DNA of 64,000 bases from the NCBI GenBank assembly GCA_029552245.1, contig JAKPDW010000004.1, forward strand, positions 1-64,000, given 5' to 3'. Below are positions 1 through 8,972 of this stretch, in pieces (the first letter of the stretch is position 1; each line of letters starts with the position of its first letter). Source of the stretch: Deltaproteobacteria bacterium. GTDB lineage: Bacteria; Desulfobacterota; Desulfomonilia; UBA1062. The notes beneath the pieces are model-generated. The model was given only the letters and a program-made list of their open reading frames with translations. It did no database searches and was not told the origin of the DNA. The position numbers and the translations under genes are program-made.

Positions 1-245
1 TGACCGTCTCTCAGCTTCCGGCATGGCAGCGCAGGGGCATGAAGTCCACGAACATGCTGGAGCGATACAACCAGGAGCTGAAGCGCAGGACCAGGGTGGT
101 CAGGATCTTCCCGAACCAGGAATCCTGCCTTCGTCTGGTAATAGCGCTGGCTATAGAAATGACCGAGGAATGGCTCGGCCGCCGATACCTCATCTTCGAA
201 GATGAGGTATCGGGCAAGAAGACGGAGGATCTACTGGCGGCATGA
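1..245 (+). pseudogene. IS256-family transposase, C-terminal fragment
   Basis: The frame is open from the window edge and ends with TGA at 243-245. It contains the signature C-terminal stretch of IS256/Mutator transposases: RRGMKSTNMLER followed by LKRRTRVVRIFPN and then EEWLGRRY. Only about the last 80 residues are inside the window, so whether the element is intact upstream cannot be seen. No inverted repeat of the element was identified downstream. It lies next to a second transposase remnant, so this edge is a small insertion-sequence graveyard. Confidence 0.75.
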
Positions 246-479
246 TGCCTACATCGGAGATGCCAATGTACAGAAAATGGGGGACTTGACTGGCATTCTT
301 CCCTGGGCACAGAGAAGACCTGCATTTCATGGATTGAGAGATTCCTCCTATTTCATCACATGCGTCATCCCAGGGAAATGGGAAAGAAGGTGATTGAGTC
401 TTTCCTGTCATACCCGGCCATCGAAGGGAAGGTTGCATCATCACTAGAACACCAGGCATTCCAAGCCGTCATGCGCCAC

Positions 480-682
480 CACATGCACCCCTGCTCACAA
501 ACCAGGTCCTTCAGCCGGTACTGGCCCTCGGAAAAGTTCCCGAGCTCGCAGATGCTCCCTTCGATCATTTTGTCTTCATGGGCCGTGATCGCTGCCGCCG
601 ATGCCTTGTCCTTGTGAACATCAAGACCGCAACAATGATGGTGCGCCACGCTCAAAACTGCGTTAGAATCTGTGCGGATCAT
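480..682 (-). pseudogene. IS110-family transposase, N-terminal remnant
   Basis: On the minus strand, a frame starting near 682 reads a segment with HHHCCGLDVHKDK followed by an acidic stretch and EQGC. This matches the N-terminal DEDD-type transposase domain of IS110, in which the Asp of GLDVHK is catalytic. Similarity stops near 480 after EQGC, where a frameshift seems to move the next residues into another frame. The rest of the roughly 400-residue transposase is absent. It is a decayed element, not a working gene. Confidence 0.6.
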
Positions 683-834
683 GCCCTGCATCCTCGATGG
701 TCTTGGTGAGACAGAACCATCGGTGGGCAATTCATGGGCCTTCTGCTACACTATGTTCGTCATTCGTTATGCCCGCTCGCGGGCATGGGGGTATTACGGT
801 ATAACAACATGACAATGCCGGGTGAGGGGTTGGT
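683..834. promoter_or_regulatory. Leader of the efflux pair with an 18-bp perfect palindrome
   Basis: ATGCCCGCTCGCGGGCAT at 769-786 is a perfect inverted repeat with 8-bp arms and a 2-nt centre. It is followed by AT-rich TATTAC/TATAAC (about 792-807) that could serve as a -10 box, about 30 bases before the GTG start of the HlyD-like gene. The palindrome could be an operator for a local repressor, but no repressor gene lies next to it and no clear -35 was found. Confidence 0.3.
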
Positions 835-1932
835 GTGGAAGCGAACGGGTTGAAATCGAATGGCTCAAGGGGTTCGGGCAAGAGGGTGTTTTCCGCTGCG
901 ATAGTGGTCCTTGCGATCGGTCTCCTTGTCTTTCTCTATGTCAGGTACACCAGGCTGAACGTGTCGACCGACGATGCCTTTGTCGCGGGTCGTATCCACA
1001 CGGTGGCACCCAGGGTCCAGGGTACCGTCAAGAAGGTCTTCGTGGAGGACAACCAGCCCGTGAACGAGGGTGACCTCCTCGTGGAGATCGACCCCAGGGA
1101 CTACGAGGTCCGCGTGGCAGAGGCCGAGGCCGCGTTCGAGGCGGAACGCTCGAAGCTCGCCGAGTACACGGCCAGGCTGGATGCGGCGCGTGCGCAGATA
1201 GACGAGTCCAAGGCCCGTATCGAGACGGCGCGTGCCACCCTCGAGCTCCAGCAGGCATCGAGGAGACAGGCGTATTCAGACCTCGAACGGGCGAGGAGGC
1301 TCTTCGAGCAGGGCGTGATGGCGCAGGCCTCCTACGAGAAGGCCCAGACGGCCTACGACGTAGCCAAGGCGCAGGAGTCGGCCGCATCCCAGTCTCTCAG
1401 GCAGGCCCAGGCATCGCTTGCGACGCAGGAAAAGGCCGTCCGGCAGGCCGAGGACGCCGTCGCGACCCAACGCCGGGTTGTCGAACAGAAGCTGAAGGCC
1501 TCGGAAGCGGCGAGGCTCCTCCTCTCCTACACGTCGGTCCGGTCGCCGGCGCGCGGGTACGTGACCAGGAAGAACGTGGAGGCAGGCAACACCGTTGCAG
1601 CAGGCCAGCCACTCATGTCCGTCGTGTCGCTCGAGGACGTCTGGGTCATAGCGAACTACAAGGAGACCCAGCTCGCGAACGTGCGCCCCGGGCAGGAGGT
1701 GACCGTGAAGGTGGACACCTACCCGGGCAGGACGTTCGACGGCAGGGTGCACAGCATCATGGCCGGCACGGGTTCCGTGTTCTCCCTGTTCCCGCCCGAG
1801 AACGCGACGGGCAACTACGTGAAGGTCGTGCAGCGCATCCCCGTCAAGATCGTGCTCGATACAGGCCAGGACCCCGACCACGTGCTGAGGGTCGGCATGT
1901 CCGTGAGGCCGACGATCCACATCAAGAGATAG
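835..1932 (+). CDS. emrA: HlyD/EmrA-family membrane fusion protein of a multidrug efflux pump
   Basis: This is a periplasmic adaptor that links an inner-membrane MFS pump to an outer-membrane channel. Residues about 18-38 form one transmembrane anchor (VFSAAIVVLAIGLLVFLYV). It is followed by STDDAFVAGRIHTVAPRVQGTV, typical of the EmrA biotinyl-lipoyl-like half motif, then a long Ala/Glu-rich coiled coil (about 85-215) and the second half motif VRSPARGYVTRKNVEAGNTV. The length of 365 residues is normal. The start is GTG at 835 with GAGGGG upstream. It is separated by 14 bases from the EmrB-like gene and must be co-transcribed with it. No TolC-like gene is in the window. Confidence 0.85.
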   Translation: MEANGLKSNGSRGSGKRVFSAAIVVLAIGLLVFLYVRYTRLNVSTDDAFVAGRIHTVAPRVQGTVKKVFVEDNQPVNEGDLLVEIDPRDYEVRVAEAEAAFEAERSKLAEYTARLDAARAQIDESKARIETARATLELQQASRRQAYSDLERARRLFEQGVMAQASYEKAQTAYDVAKAQESAASQSLRQAQASLATQEKAVRQAEDAVATQRRVVEQKLKASEAARLLLSYTSVRSPARGYVTRKNVEAGNTVAAGQPLMSVVSLEDVWVIANYKETQLANVRPGQEVTVKVDTYPGRTFDGRVHSIMAGTGSVFSLFPPENATGNYVKVVQRIPVKIVLDTGQDPDHVLRVGMSVRPTIHIKR

Positions 1933-1946
1933 GGCGGGGCCTGAAG

Positions 1947-3530
1947 GTGGTCGATCACCCCCCGCTGCGCCCGAACAAGTGGCTCGTCGCGGCCACGGTC
2001 ATGCTCCCCATGCTCATGGTGGTGCTCGACACCTCGGTCGTGAACGTCTCCCTGGGACACATAAGGGGCAGCCTCTCGGCAGGCATAGACGAGGCGACGT
2101 GGTCCATCACCGCGTACCTGGCGGCGAACGCGGTGATCATCCCGATGGCGGGGTGGCTGAGCAGGCTCGTGGGCAGGAAGCGCTACCTCATCTTTTCCAT
2201 CGTCACCTTCACGATCAGTTCTTTTCTGTGCGGGGCCTCGTGGAACATCGAGAGCCTCATCGTGTTCAGGATCCTCCAGGGCCTCTCGGGCGGCGCCATG
2301 CCGCCCTTGTCCCAGGCCATCCTCCTCGAGTCGTTCCCGCCCAACCAGTACGGGATGGCGATGGCCATCTTCGGGATCGGCGTGAGCTTCGGGCCGATCA
2401 TCGGGCCCGTCCTGGGCGGGTGGATCACCGAGGCGCTCAGCTGGCACTGGGTCTTCTTCATCAACATCCCCGTGGGTGTCCTCTCCACGGTGATGGCGCT
2501 CTTCGTCGTGGTCGACCCCCCGTACATGAGGGGAACCCTGATGAAGATCGACTATGCCGGCCTCTTCCTGCTGGCCGTGGGCGTGGGGTCGCTCCAGCTG
2601 GTCCTGGACAGGGGGCAGCGGTACGACTGGTTCGGATCGCGCCTCATCCTCGCGCTGACTATCGTCTCCGTCGTGTCGCTGGCGGCGTTCGTGATGGTGG
2701 AGAGGCGTGCGAGCCCGCCGGTCATCGACCTCAGGGTCTTCAAGAACGCCACCTACACCATCGGCAGCATCGCCATGTTCGTGTTCATGGCGAACCTGTT
2801 CGGGACGCTCGTGCTCCTGCCCATCTTTCTCCAGAACCTCATGGGGTATACCGCCACGCTCGCAGGCATCGCGCTCATGCCTGGCGGTGTCGCGAACCTG
2901 GTCACCATGCCGCTCGTGGGCAGGATCCTGCACAGATACAACCCGAAGGCGTTCGTCCTTGCAGGTATCGTGGTGACCGCATACTCGACGCTCCTCATGG
3001 CCAGGTTCACCCTGGGGGTTGACTTCGCCACCGTCATGGTGCCGAGGGTGGTCATGGGCGTTGGCATGGGGCTGCTCTTCATCCCGCTCACCACGCTGAC
3101 CATCGCTCACATCGAGAAGGAAGGGATGGCGAACGCCACGGCGATCTACAACCTGATACGCAACATAGGCGGGAGCATCGGCATCGCCGTGGTGACGACC
3201 CTGTTGAGCAGGCGCTCCCAGTTCCACCAGGTACGGCTCGTGGAGCATCTGACCCCCTTCGACGCCCTGTACCAGGTGAGGACGCAACAGGCTGCGTCCT
3301 TGCTCGCTTCGAAGGGGTTCGACCCGGAGACGGCCCGGCACGCAGGCCTCGGCCTCGTCTACGAATCCATGCTGAAGCAGGCGGGCATGCTCTCGTTCGC
3401 GGACGTGTTCTACGCCTTGGCCTTGATGATGGTCGTCCTTGTGCCCCTCGTGTTCTTCATGAAGCATACGCCCCACGCCAGGCAGGCCGAGCCTCCCAGG
3501 GGCGGAACGGACGCCGGCCACGGCGCCTAG
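1947..3530 (+). CDS. emrB: DHA2-family (EmrB/QacA) major facilitator drug efflux transporter
   Basis: This is a 527-residue inner-membrane proton antiporter of the 14-helix DHA2 family. It shows LDTSVVNVSLGHI in helix 1 (motif D1 of DHA2) and WSITAYLAANAVIIP. Next come GWLSRLVGRKRYL (motif A), RILQGLSGGAMPPLSQA, and the motif C segment GIGVSFGPIIGPVLGG. The start is GTG at 1947, just after the EmrA-like stop. It works with the upstream membrane fusion protein; the substrate cannot be told from sequence. The C-terminus ends in a soluble Gly/Pro-rich tail. Confidence 0.88.
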   Translation: MVDHPPLRPNKWLVAATVMLPMLMVVLDTSVVNVSLGHIRGSLSAGIDEATWSITAYLAANAVIIPMAGWLSRLVGRKRYLIFSIVTFTISSFLCGASWNIESLIVFRILQGLSGGAMPPLSQAILLESFPPNQYGMAMAIFGIGVSFGPIIGPVLGGWITEALSWHWVFFINIPVGVLSTVMALFVVVDPPYMRGTLMKIDYAGLFLLAVGVGSLQLVLDRGQRYDWFGSRLILALTIVSVVSLAAFVMVERRASPPVIDLRVFKNATYTIGSIAMFVFMANLFGTLVLLPIFLQNLMGYTATLAGIALMPGGVANLVTMPLVGRILHRYNPKAFVLAGIVVTAYSTLLMARFTLGVDFATVMVPRVVMGVGMGLLFIPLTTLTIAHIEKEGMANATAIYNLIRNIGGSIGIAVVTTLLSRRSQFHQVRLVEHLTPFDALYQVRTQQAASLLASKGFDPETARHAGLGLVYESMLKQAGMLSFADVFYALALMMVVLVPLVFFMKHTPHARQAEPPRGGTDAGHGA

Positions 3531-4391
3531 GCGGACCCTTGCGACCTGTGGGTGTACCTGGCCCGCTTGGGGATACATCTCGAAGGCAGGGCACCCGAGG
3601 GTGTGGTGGCCGGTTGGCCGTATACCGGGGGGCCTCGGGATGTGGCTGCGTACTGCGGGGAGAGAGAAGGGACAAGCTGGCGCAGTGACCGGGGAGGATG
3701 AACCAGGGGAGAGACAGCTCAACAGACGCATCCATCATGGGACCTTCCCCTTGCAAGCGGTGTCCGCAATCGTGGCAACCCACCACAGGACCCTTGAGGG
3801 CTCTCTCTCCGTGCAACACAATGCGCATCAGGGACTTGATCTCCTCGAGGTAATCGGTGACAATGGAATCGGTGATGAACGGTCGAACGGAAAACGACCA
3901 GAAGCAGGCCGCCTGCGACCACCTCATGGCGCAAGAGGGGGGCATGCCGAGCGGTCGGGAGCGCCCCTCCTCGTCCTCCAGGCTGACCGTCACCCCACAG
4001 CACCCCTCGTCGCAGCCCGATCGATGCATTCGCGCCTTCAGGAAGGCTGAACGCGAAGAGAACTCCCGACGCCCACGAGAGATATCCGCCTGCTCGAAGC
4101 CCGCCTTGCCCCTTGTGGCCCCACGCGTCCTCCGAACAGGGCTCCCTGCTCTGAGAAGAGCATTCTCCCGGCCCCGCGCACCCCGGGGGGACTCGAGTGT
4201 TCCCCGGCCGAGCGCATCCTCCTTGGTGGCAGGAACAGTTGAAGGGTTGCTTCGTGCGGCCCCCTCGAGTGCTCCTTGGACAGGCGCATCCTCCCTTGAA
4301 GGCTTTCCCCATGGGACAAGCACGCGGCATGCCCGCGCACGAACGTGCATGATGCCCTTCATGGCATCGATCACGGTGCGGAGGTGAGACG
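3531..4391. other. Long intergenic region with a degenerate repeat and a possible decayed minus-strand gene
   Basis: No plus-strand gene with family similarity was recognised. Two related segments lie at 4192-4226 and 4264-4298; both begin CTCGAGTG and share GCGCATCCTCC, 72 bases apart. A looser third copy may sit near 4130-4170. On the minus strand, about 3690-4010 reads a protein-like stretch with FITDSIVTDYLEEIKSLMR and CHDCG, but its frame runs into low-complexity sequence and has no convincing start. It may be the remnant of a small gene. Confidence 0.35.
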
Positions 4392-5432
4392 GTGAGGCGA
4401 CCCAGGCGCACAGACGCGATACCCGTGGTGCTCCTGTCAAACATGGACCCGCTCTGGAGCGAAGAGGACAGGGAGGAGGTGAGGGGGCTCGTCCGGCGGC
4501 TGGCCGAGGCCCTGTCCAGGGCTGGACACCCCGTGAGCGTCGAGCAGCTCGAGCGCGAAGACCTCGATGCACTCATGGCCCCCTACGATCCCGCCTCGTG
4601 CGTGGTGTTCAACTGGTGCGAAGGGATCCCCGGGATAGACCACAGCGAGCACCTGGTGGCCCGCAGGCTCGAGGAACTCGGCTTCACCTTCACCGGGGCC
4701 GACTCCACGGTGCTCGAGACGGCCCAGGACAAGCGTCTCGTGAAGAGGATCCTCGAGGGGGCCCGTGTGCCGACGCCCAGGTGGCGTCTCTACGGGGCCC
4801 CCCGGGCGCGCGACTGGGACTGTTTCCCGGCCATCGTCAAGGCGGCGCACGAGCACTGCAGCGCAGGCATCACCCCGCAGTCCGTGGTCACCACCGTCGA
4901 GGAACTCGAAGAACGCATCGCCTACATCGTCGATGCGTACCGCCAGCCCGCCATCGTGGAAGACTTCATAGACGGAAGAGAGTTCCACGTCTCCATCTGG
5001 GGCAACGGCGCCCTCGAGATGCTGCCGCCCGCCGAGATGGACTTCTCCGAGTTCAACGACATGCACGACAGGCTGTGCACCCGTGACTCGAAGTGCGTCC
5101 CCGGTTCCCTCCACTACGAGAAGATCAGGACCCTCCTGCCCGCACCCCTGGACGCCCACGAGATGCGCGAGCTGGAGCGGGTCTGCGCTGCGGCCTACAG
5201 GGCTGTGGGGTGCAGGGATTACGGGAGGCTCGACGTGCGGGTGCGCGACGGGGTCTTCTACGTGCTCGACGTGAACCCGAACGCCGACATCAGCATCGAC
5301 GCGAGCATGGCCTGCGCAGCAGAGGTGGCGGGTTTCCCCTACCACCTCATGGCCGGGACCATCGTGAGGCTCGCCTGCGAGAGGCTCGCCTCGGGAAACA
5401 CACGCGCAAGGGTCGTCGAGGATCTCATTTGA
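4392..5432 (+). CDS. D-alanine-D-alanine ligase-like ATP-grasp protein
   Basis: A 346-residue ATP-grasp enzyme. Residues about 65-95 (VVFNWCEGIPGIDHSEHLVARRLEELGF) and FTGADSTVLETAQDKRLVKRIL resemble the D-Ala-D-Ala ligase family. The central part holds the ATP-grasp lysine region FPAIVKAAHEH and the metal-binding end LDVNPNADISID. It probably joins a carboxylate to an amine through an acyl phosphate. It is not next to cell-wall genes, and the serine/tyrosine signature of true Ddl is not obvious, so a peptide or secondary-metabolite ligase role is possible. The start is GTG at 4392. The 3' end overlaps the convergent lipoprotein gene by 8 bases. Confidence 0.65.
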   Translation: MRRPRRTDAIPVVLLSNMDPLWSEEDREEVRGLVRRLAEALSRAGHPVSVEQLEREDLDALMAPYDPASCVVFNWCEGIPGIDHSEHLVARRLEELGFTFTGADSTVLETAQDKRLVKRILEGARVPTPRWRLYGAPRARDWDCFPAIVKAAHEHCSAGITPQSVVTTVEELEERIAYIVDAYRQPAIVEDFIDGREFHVSIWGNGALEMLPPAEMDFSEFNDMHDRLCTRDSKCVPGSLHYEKIRTLLPAPLDAHEMRELERVCAAAYRAVGCRDYGRLDVRVRDGVFYVLDVNPNADISIDASMACAAEVAGFPYHLMAGTIVRLACERLASGNTRARVVEDLI

Positions 5433-6069
5433 GGGAGACGAGCTTGCGGCCCAGCTCCTCGAGCTCCTTGCGTTCCTGGGCGAGCCTCCCCTTGGAAAGC
5501 TCCTGGTGCCTTTCCCACAGGGCGTTGAACTCGAGGGTCGCCTTGTTTTTCTCGGCGTCCTTGAGCGAGGAGATCTTCTGCTCGAGCTCGATCCCCTGCC
5601 TGCGGAGGGACGCATCTTCCTCGAGCGTGGCGGCATGCCTTCTGGCCAGGTCCAGGTAACGATCGAGCAGGTCGGTGTACCTCGACAGGAACGAGGCCTC
5701 GTTGGGATCCCGTATGTCTGACGAGATCATGAGGGCCTCCATCCTGGCCTTCTCCACGAGGGCGATCCTCTCGTTGAGGTTCTCGAGGCTGTCACCGCCG
5801 CCGAGCTTCACGGAGAAGGACTCCACGAAGGCCGTGTAGGCCTTGCCTACAGACATCGATCTTACAGGCTCCCCGGCCGGCCCGGGCGCCGTACGGTCAG
5901 GAGTTGCGGCCTCGCCCTGGGCCGACGGTGCGGCTGCACGTTCCACGCCCTGCCCACCGTGCGTGTCCGGCGTGCCCTGTGGTTGCCGGTCATGCCGCTG
6001 GCATCCGTGCATCAAGAGGATCGCGGTGACGAGTGCGAAGAGGAGCAATCGAAGCGTCGTCTTGTTCAT
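5425..6069 (-). CDS. Predicted lipoprotein with coiled-coil C-terminal half
   Basis: The ATG at 6069 is preferred because GGGAGGTG lies just upstream and it opens directly into a lipoprotein signal peptide: MNKTTLRLLLFALVTAIL then the lipobox LMHGC. The mature protein has a Pro/Gln/Ala-rich linker of about 45 residues. A charged helical region of about 130 residues follows, rich in Glu/Lys/Leu heptads, probably a coiled coil. No enzymatic motif was seen and the family was not recognised. It is probably anchored in the inner or outer membrane facing the periplasm. It converges on the ATP-grasp gene. Confidence 0.6.
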   Translation of the reverse strand: MNKTTLRLLLFALVTAILLMHGCQRHDRQPQGTPDTHGGQGVERAAAPSAQGEAATPDRTAPGPAGEPVRSMSVGKAYTAFVESFSVKLGGGDSLENLNERIALVEKARMEALMISSDIRDPNEASFLSRYTDLLDRYLDLARRHAATLEEDASLRRQGIELEQKISSLKDAEKNKATLEFNALWERHQELSKGRLAQERKELEELGRKLVSLK

Positions 6070-6164
6070 GTGCACCTCCCTGCCTGAAGAAGGGGCTTCA
6101 GGTATCAGGCTGATTGGATCCATCGCTCACCCTCCCTTCCGGATGAACGTGTATTCGTCCGCCG

Positions 6165-7865
6165 TCACGCAAGGGCCGAGGAGATTCTCCTCACTGCGGC
6201 CGCAACGTCGCCCAGGGTGACGTGTATGCGCATGACGCGCCTGCCTGCGGCCTGGAGTGCCCGTGCGTCCCCTATCCACTGGGCCTTCTTGAGGGCGGCG
6301 AAACCCATGGACGATTCATCCGAGAGCGGGTCGTCGGGTATGGGGAGATCTTTCCGGTCGTCGGCGGTGATCTGGATGAAGAGCCCCTTGCCGCCGTCGC
6401 CCTTGTGGAGCTGGCCGGTCGAGTGGAGGAACCTGGGGCCGAACCCGAGGGTGGTCGCTATCCTGTAGCGGTCTCTCACGAGGGTGCGGAGTATGTCCAG
6501 GGCGTCTCTGACTTCGCTGGTCGGGCAGAGGTACGCCTGTATGGCGAGGTAGGAGTCCTCGCGCGCCTGGAACAAGAACGAGATGAGGGCGTCGCGCAGG
6601 GTGAGCGCCTTCATGCCCCCGTAGACCTCGATGCCGTCTTGGGCGATGATCGGTTCCCCGGTCTCTAGCCTGCCGGTGAGGCGGTACTCCTCGGTGGCCG
6701 CCTTCGTGTGCTTTTTCGTGGACTCGACGTCGGGCTGGTCGAACGGGTTGATGCCCAGCACGTGTCCGGCAACGGCCGTGGCGAACTCCCAGAGGTAGAA
6801 CAGCCCGCCGAGTTCGTGGAGGTCGTCGATGAAGATCTTGATCACCGGGTGGCCAGCATCCACGAGCCTCCCGAATTCCGGCGACGAGGGAGGCTCTCCC
6901 TTGAGCGAGATGGAGCAGAAGACTCGATCCGGGCCGTAGAGGTCGACGCCCCCGGGCGCCTCGCCGATCACGGGCAGGATCCCCGTCTTCTGCTTGCCGG
7001 TGCTCTCGGCGACGAGCTGTTCGACCCAGTCCCCGAAGGAGGAAGCGGCCTCCGAGATGAAGAAGGTCAGCTTGTCCCGGCCGGCCTGGGCCAGCACGCC
7101 CAGGGCGGCGCCCAAGACCGCCGCGCGGTTCGGGCAGTCGAGGGTGAGCTCGGGGGCCCTGCAGCTCTGGGCCTGCTCGGTGGCGCTCTCCAGCAGGGTC
7201 GCGAGATCGACGCCGATGAGGGATGCCGGCAGGAGCCCGAAGATGGACAGCGCCGAGAACCTGCCGCCTATGGTGGGCATGCCCTCGAAGACCCGCCTGA
7301 ACGAGCACCTGCGCGCCGTCTCGACGAGAGGGGTGCCGGGGTCGGTGACGGCGACGAAGTGCTCGCCCGCCCTGGAGGCGCCCAGGGCCTTCCTCGCCAG
7401 GCCGTAGCAGTACGAGAAGAGGGAGAGGGTCTCGACGGTGGTCCCGGATTTCGTGGACACGACAAAGAGCGTGGAGGACAGGTCGATCCTCGAGAGGGCC
7501 CGCTCGATGGCGGACGGGTCGGTGGTGTCCAGGACGGTGAGGTCGAGGTGTCCCGAGTCCGTGGGGAAGGTCTTCGCGAAGACCTCGGGGGCAAGGGACG
7601 ACCCGCCCATGCCGAGCACGACGGCGTCTATGTAGCCCGCGCCCCTCGCCTCGGCGGTGAATCGCTCGAGCTCGGGTATCCTGCCGCGCATGGTCTCCGG
7701 GCAATGAAGCCAGCCCAGGCGGTTCGTGATCTCGTGAGGGTCCATCTTCCACACCGTGTGGTCGAGATCGTGGATGCGGTCCACCACGCGGGCCCTGGTC
7801 AGGGCCGAGAGCCTGGATTCAACAGCGGTCCTGTACGGCCCCAGGACAAGTTCGATCGCCGTCAT
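6165..7865 (-). CDS. pgi: Glucose-6-phosphate isomerase
   Basis: It interconverts glucose-6-phosphate and fructose-6-phosphate. The 566-residue protein has the phosphate-binding segments SKSGTTVET and GMPTIGGRFSALS. It also has the LGMGGSS sugar-binding loop and WVEQLVAESTGKQKTG, which holds the active-site region. The family is the long Pgi variant often seen next to, or fused with, transaldolase. Its ATG overlaps the transaldolase stop by 4 bases (ATGA at 7862-7865), so translation is coupled and the two products are made together. It is the last gene of the glk-tkt-tal-pgi operon. Confidence 0.92.
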   Translation of the reverse strand: MTAIELVLGPYRTAVESRLSALTRARVVDRIHDLDHTVWKMDPHEITNRLGWLHCPETMRGRIPELERFTAEARGAGYIDAVVLGMGGSSLAPEVFAKTFPTDSGHLDLTVLDTTDPSAIERALSRIDLSSTLFVVSTKSGTTVETLSLFSYCYGLARKALGASRAGEHFVAVTDPGTPLVETARRCSFRRVFEGMPTIGGRFSALSIFGLLPASLIGVDLATLLESATEQAQSCRAPELTLDCPNRAAVLGAALGVLAQAGRDKLTFFISEAASSFGDWVEQLVAESTGKQKTGILPVIGEAPGGVDLYGPDRVFCSISLKGEPPSSPEFGRLVDAGHPVIKIFIDDLHELGGLFYLWEFATAVAGHVLGINPFDQPDVESTKKHTKAATEEYRLTGRLETGEPIIAQDGIEVYGGMKALTLRDALISFLFQAREDSYLAIQAYLCPTSEVRDALDILRTLVRDRYRIATTLGFGPRFLHSTGQLHKGDGGKGLFIQITADDRKDLPIPDDPLSDESSMGFAALKKAQWIGDARALQAAGRRVMRIHVTLGDVAAAVRRISSALA

Positions 7866-8956
7866 CCCCCCGTCACCTCGTCACGTTTTCTCCCGATGCC
7901 TTCCAGGAGCGTATCGAACGATCGCTGGAAAGCCTTTACACCCTCTTCCTCGAGCCTGGCCGTTATGGATGCGAGATCGATCCCGGCGGCCTCGAGCTCT
8001 TCCATCGTCTTCTCGGCGTCGCTAAGGCCGGTCTCGAGGGTCGCCGCCGTCCGGCCGTGATCGATATATGCGCCGAGCGTCGCGGGCGGGAGGGTGTTCA
8101 CGGTGTGGGCGCCCACCAGGTTGTCCACGTACATGGTGTCCGGGTACCCCGGGTTCTTGGTTCCGGTGCTCGCCCACAGCGGCCTCTGGACCCTGGCGCC
8201 ACGCGATGCGAGGCGATCCCACGGACCACCCGAGAACAGTTCCTTGAAACGCGCATAGGCCAGGCGGGCGCTCGCTATGGCGGCCTTTCCCTGGAGGCCT
8301 TTCATGCCCATGCGGTCGAGCTCGGCGTCCACGGCGGTGTCGATCCTGCTCACGAAGAACGAGGCGACCGACGCCGTGGAATCGAGGGGCAGCCCGCCAT
8401 CGAGCCTCCTCTGGAGCCCCCTGAGGTGGGCCCGCGCCACCTCCTCGTACCGTTTCACCGAGAAGATGAGGGTCGCGTTCACGTTCACCCCTCGAGCAGT
8501 GAGCTCTTCGATGGCGGTGAGGCCCTCCTTCGTGGCAGGGACCTTTATCATCACGTTGGGCTTGGCCAGGAGCTCGAAGATACGGGATGCCTCCCTCACC
8601 GTGGAGTCGGCGTCGTAGGCGATGTGGGGGGAGACCTCGACGCTCACGTAGCCGTCGACGCCCCTCGACTCCGCGTAGAGCTCCATGAAGACGTCGCAGG
8701 CCAGTGCGATGTCCTTCATCACGAGCGACTCGTAGATCTCGAGGACGTCCTTGCCTTCCCTGGCGAGCACGGCGATCTCCACGTCGTAGTCGCCGCTCTG
8801 GGTGATGGCCTTCTCGAAGATGGCGGGGTTGCTCGTTATGCCCCTCACCCCCTCGCGTATGAGCCTGGAGAGCTCACCGCTCGAGATGAGAGACCGCTGT
8901 ATGTAGTCGAACCAAACCGACTGCCCGACCCTGGCGAGTTCGTGTAGCCTGCTCAT
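7862..8956 (-). CDS. tal: Transaldolase
   Basis: It moves a dihydroxyacetone unit between sugar phosphates in the non-oxidative pentose phosphate pathway. The 364-residue protein has SVWFDYIQRSLI and GVRGITSNPAIFEKAI near the N-terminus and the Schiff-base lysine segment PNVMIKVPATKEG. RPLWASTGTKNPGYPDTMYVDNLVG comes later. This is the longer Tal type that is fused to Pgi in some bacteria; here the genes are separate but overlap by 4 bases. The start at 8956 (MSRLHELARVG) fits the family better than a longer in-frame extension to 9013. Confidence 0.92.
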   Translation of the reverse strand: MSRLHELARVGQSVWFDYIQRSLISSGELSRLIREGVRGITSNPAIFEKAITQSGDYDVEIAVLAREGKDVLEIYESLVMKDIALACDVFMELYAESRGVDGYVSVEVSPHIAYDADSTVREASRIFELLAKPNVMIKVPATKEGLTAIEELTARGVNVNATLIFSVKRYEEVARAHLRGLQRRLDGGLPLDSTASVASFFVSRIDTAVDAELDRMGMKGLQGKAAIASARLAYARFKELFSGGPWDRLASRGARVQRPLWASTGTKNPGYPDTMYVDNLVGAHTVNTLPPATLGAYIDHGRTAATLETGLSDAEKTMEELEAAGIDLASITARLEEEGVKAFQRSFDTLLEGIGRKRDEVTGG

Positions 8957-8972
8957 GGCGCCACCCCCGTTG

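Noticed and set aside
1815-3731. A minus-strand frame of about 640 codons opposite the EmrB-like gene
   Set aside because: It is an antisense shadow of a clear membrane transporter; its residue make-up (His/Asp/Arg-rich) does not look like a real protein.
6165-8956. A fused transaldolase-Pgi protein
   Set aside because: There is a stop for tal and a start for pgi in a 4-base overlap; they are two coupled genes.
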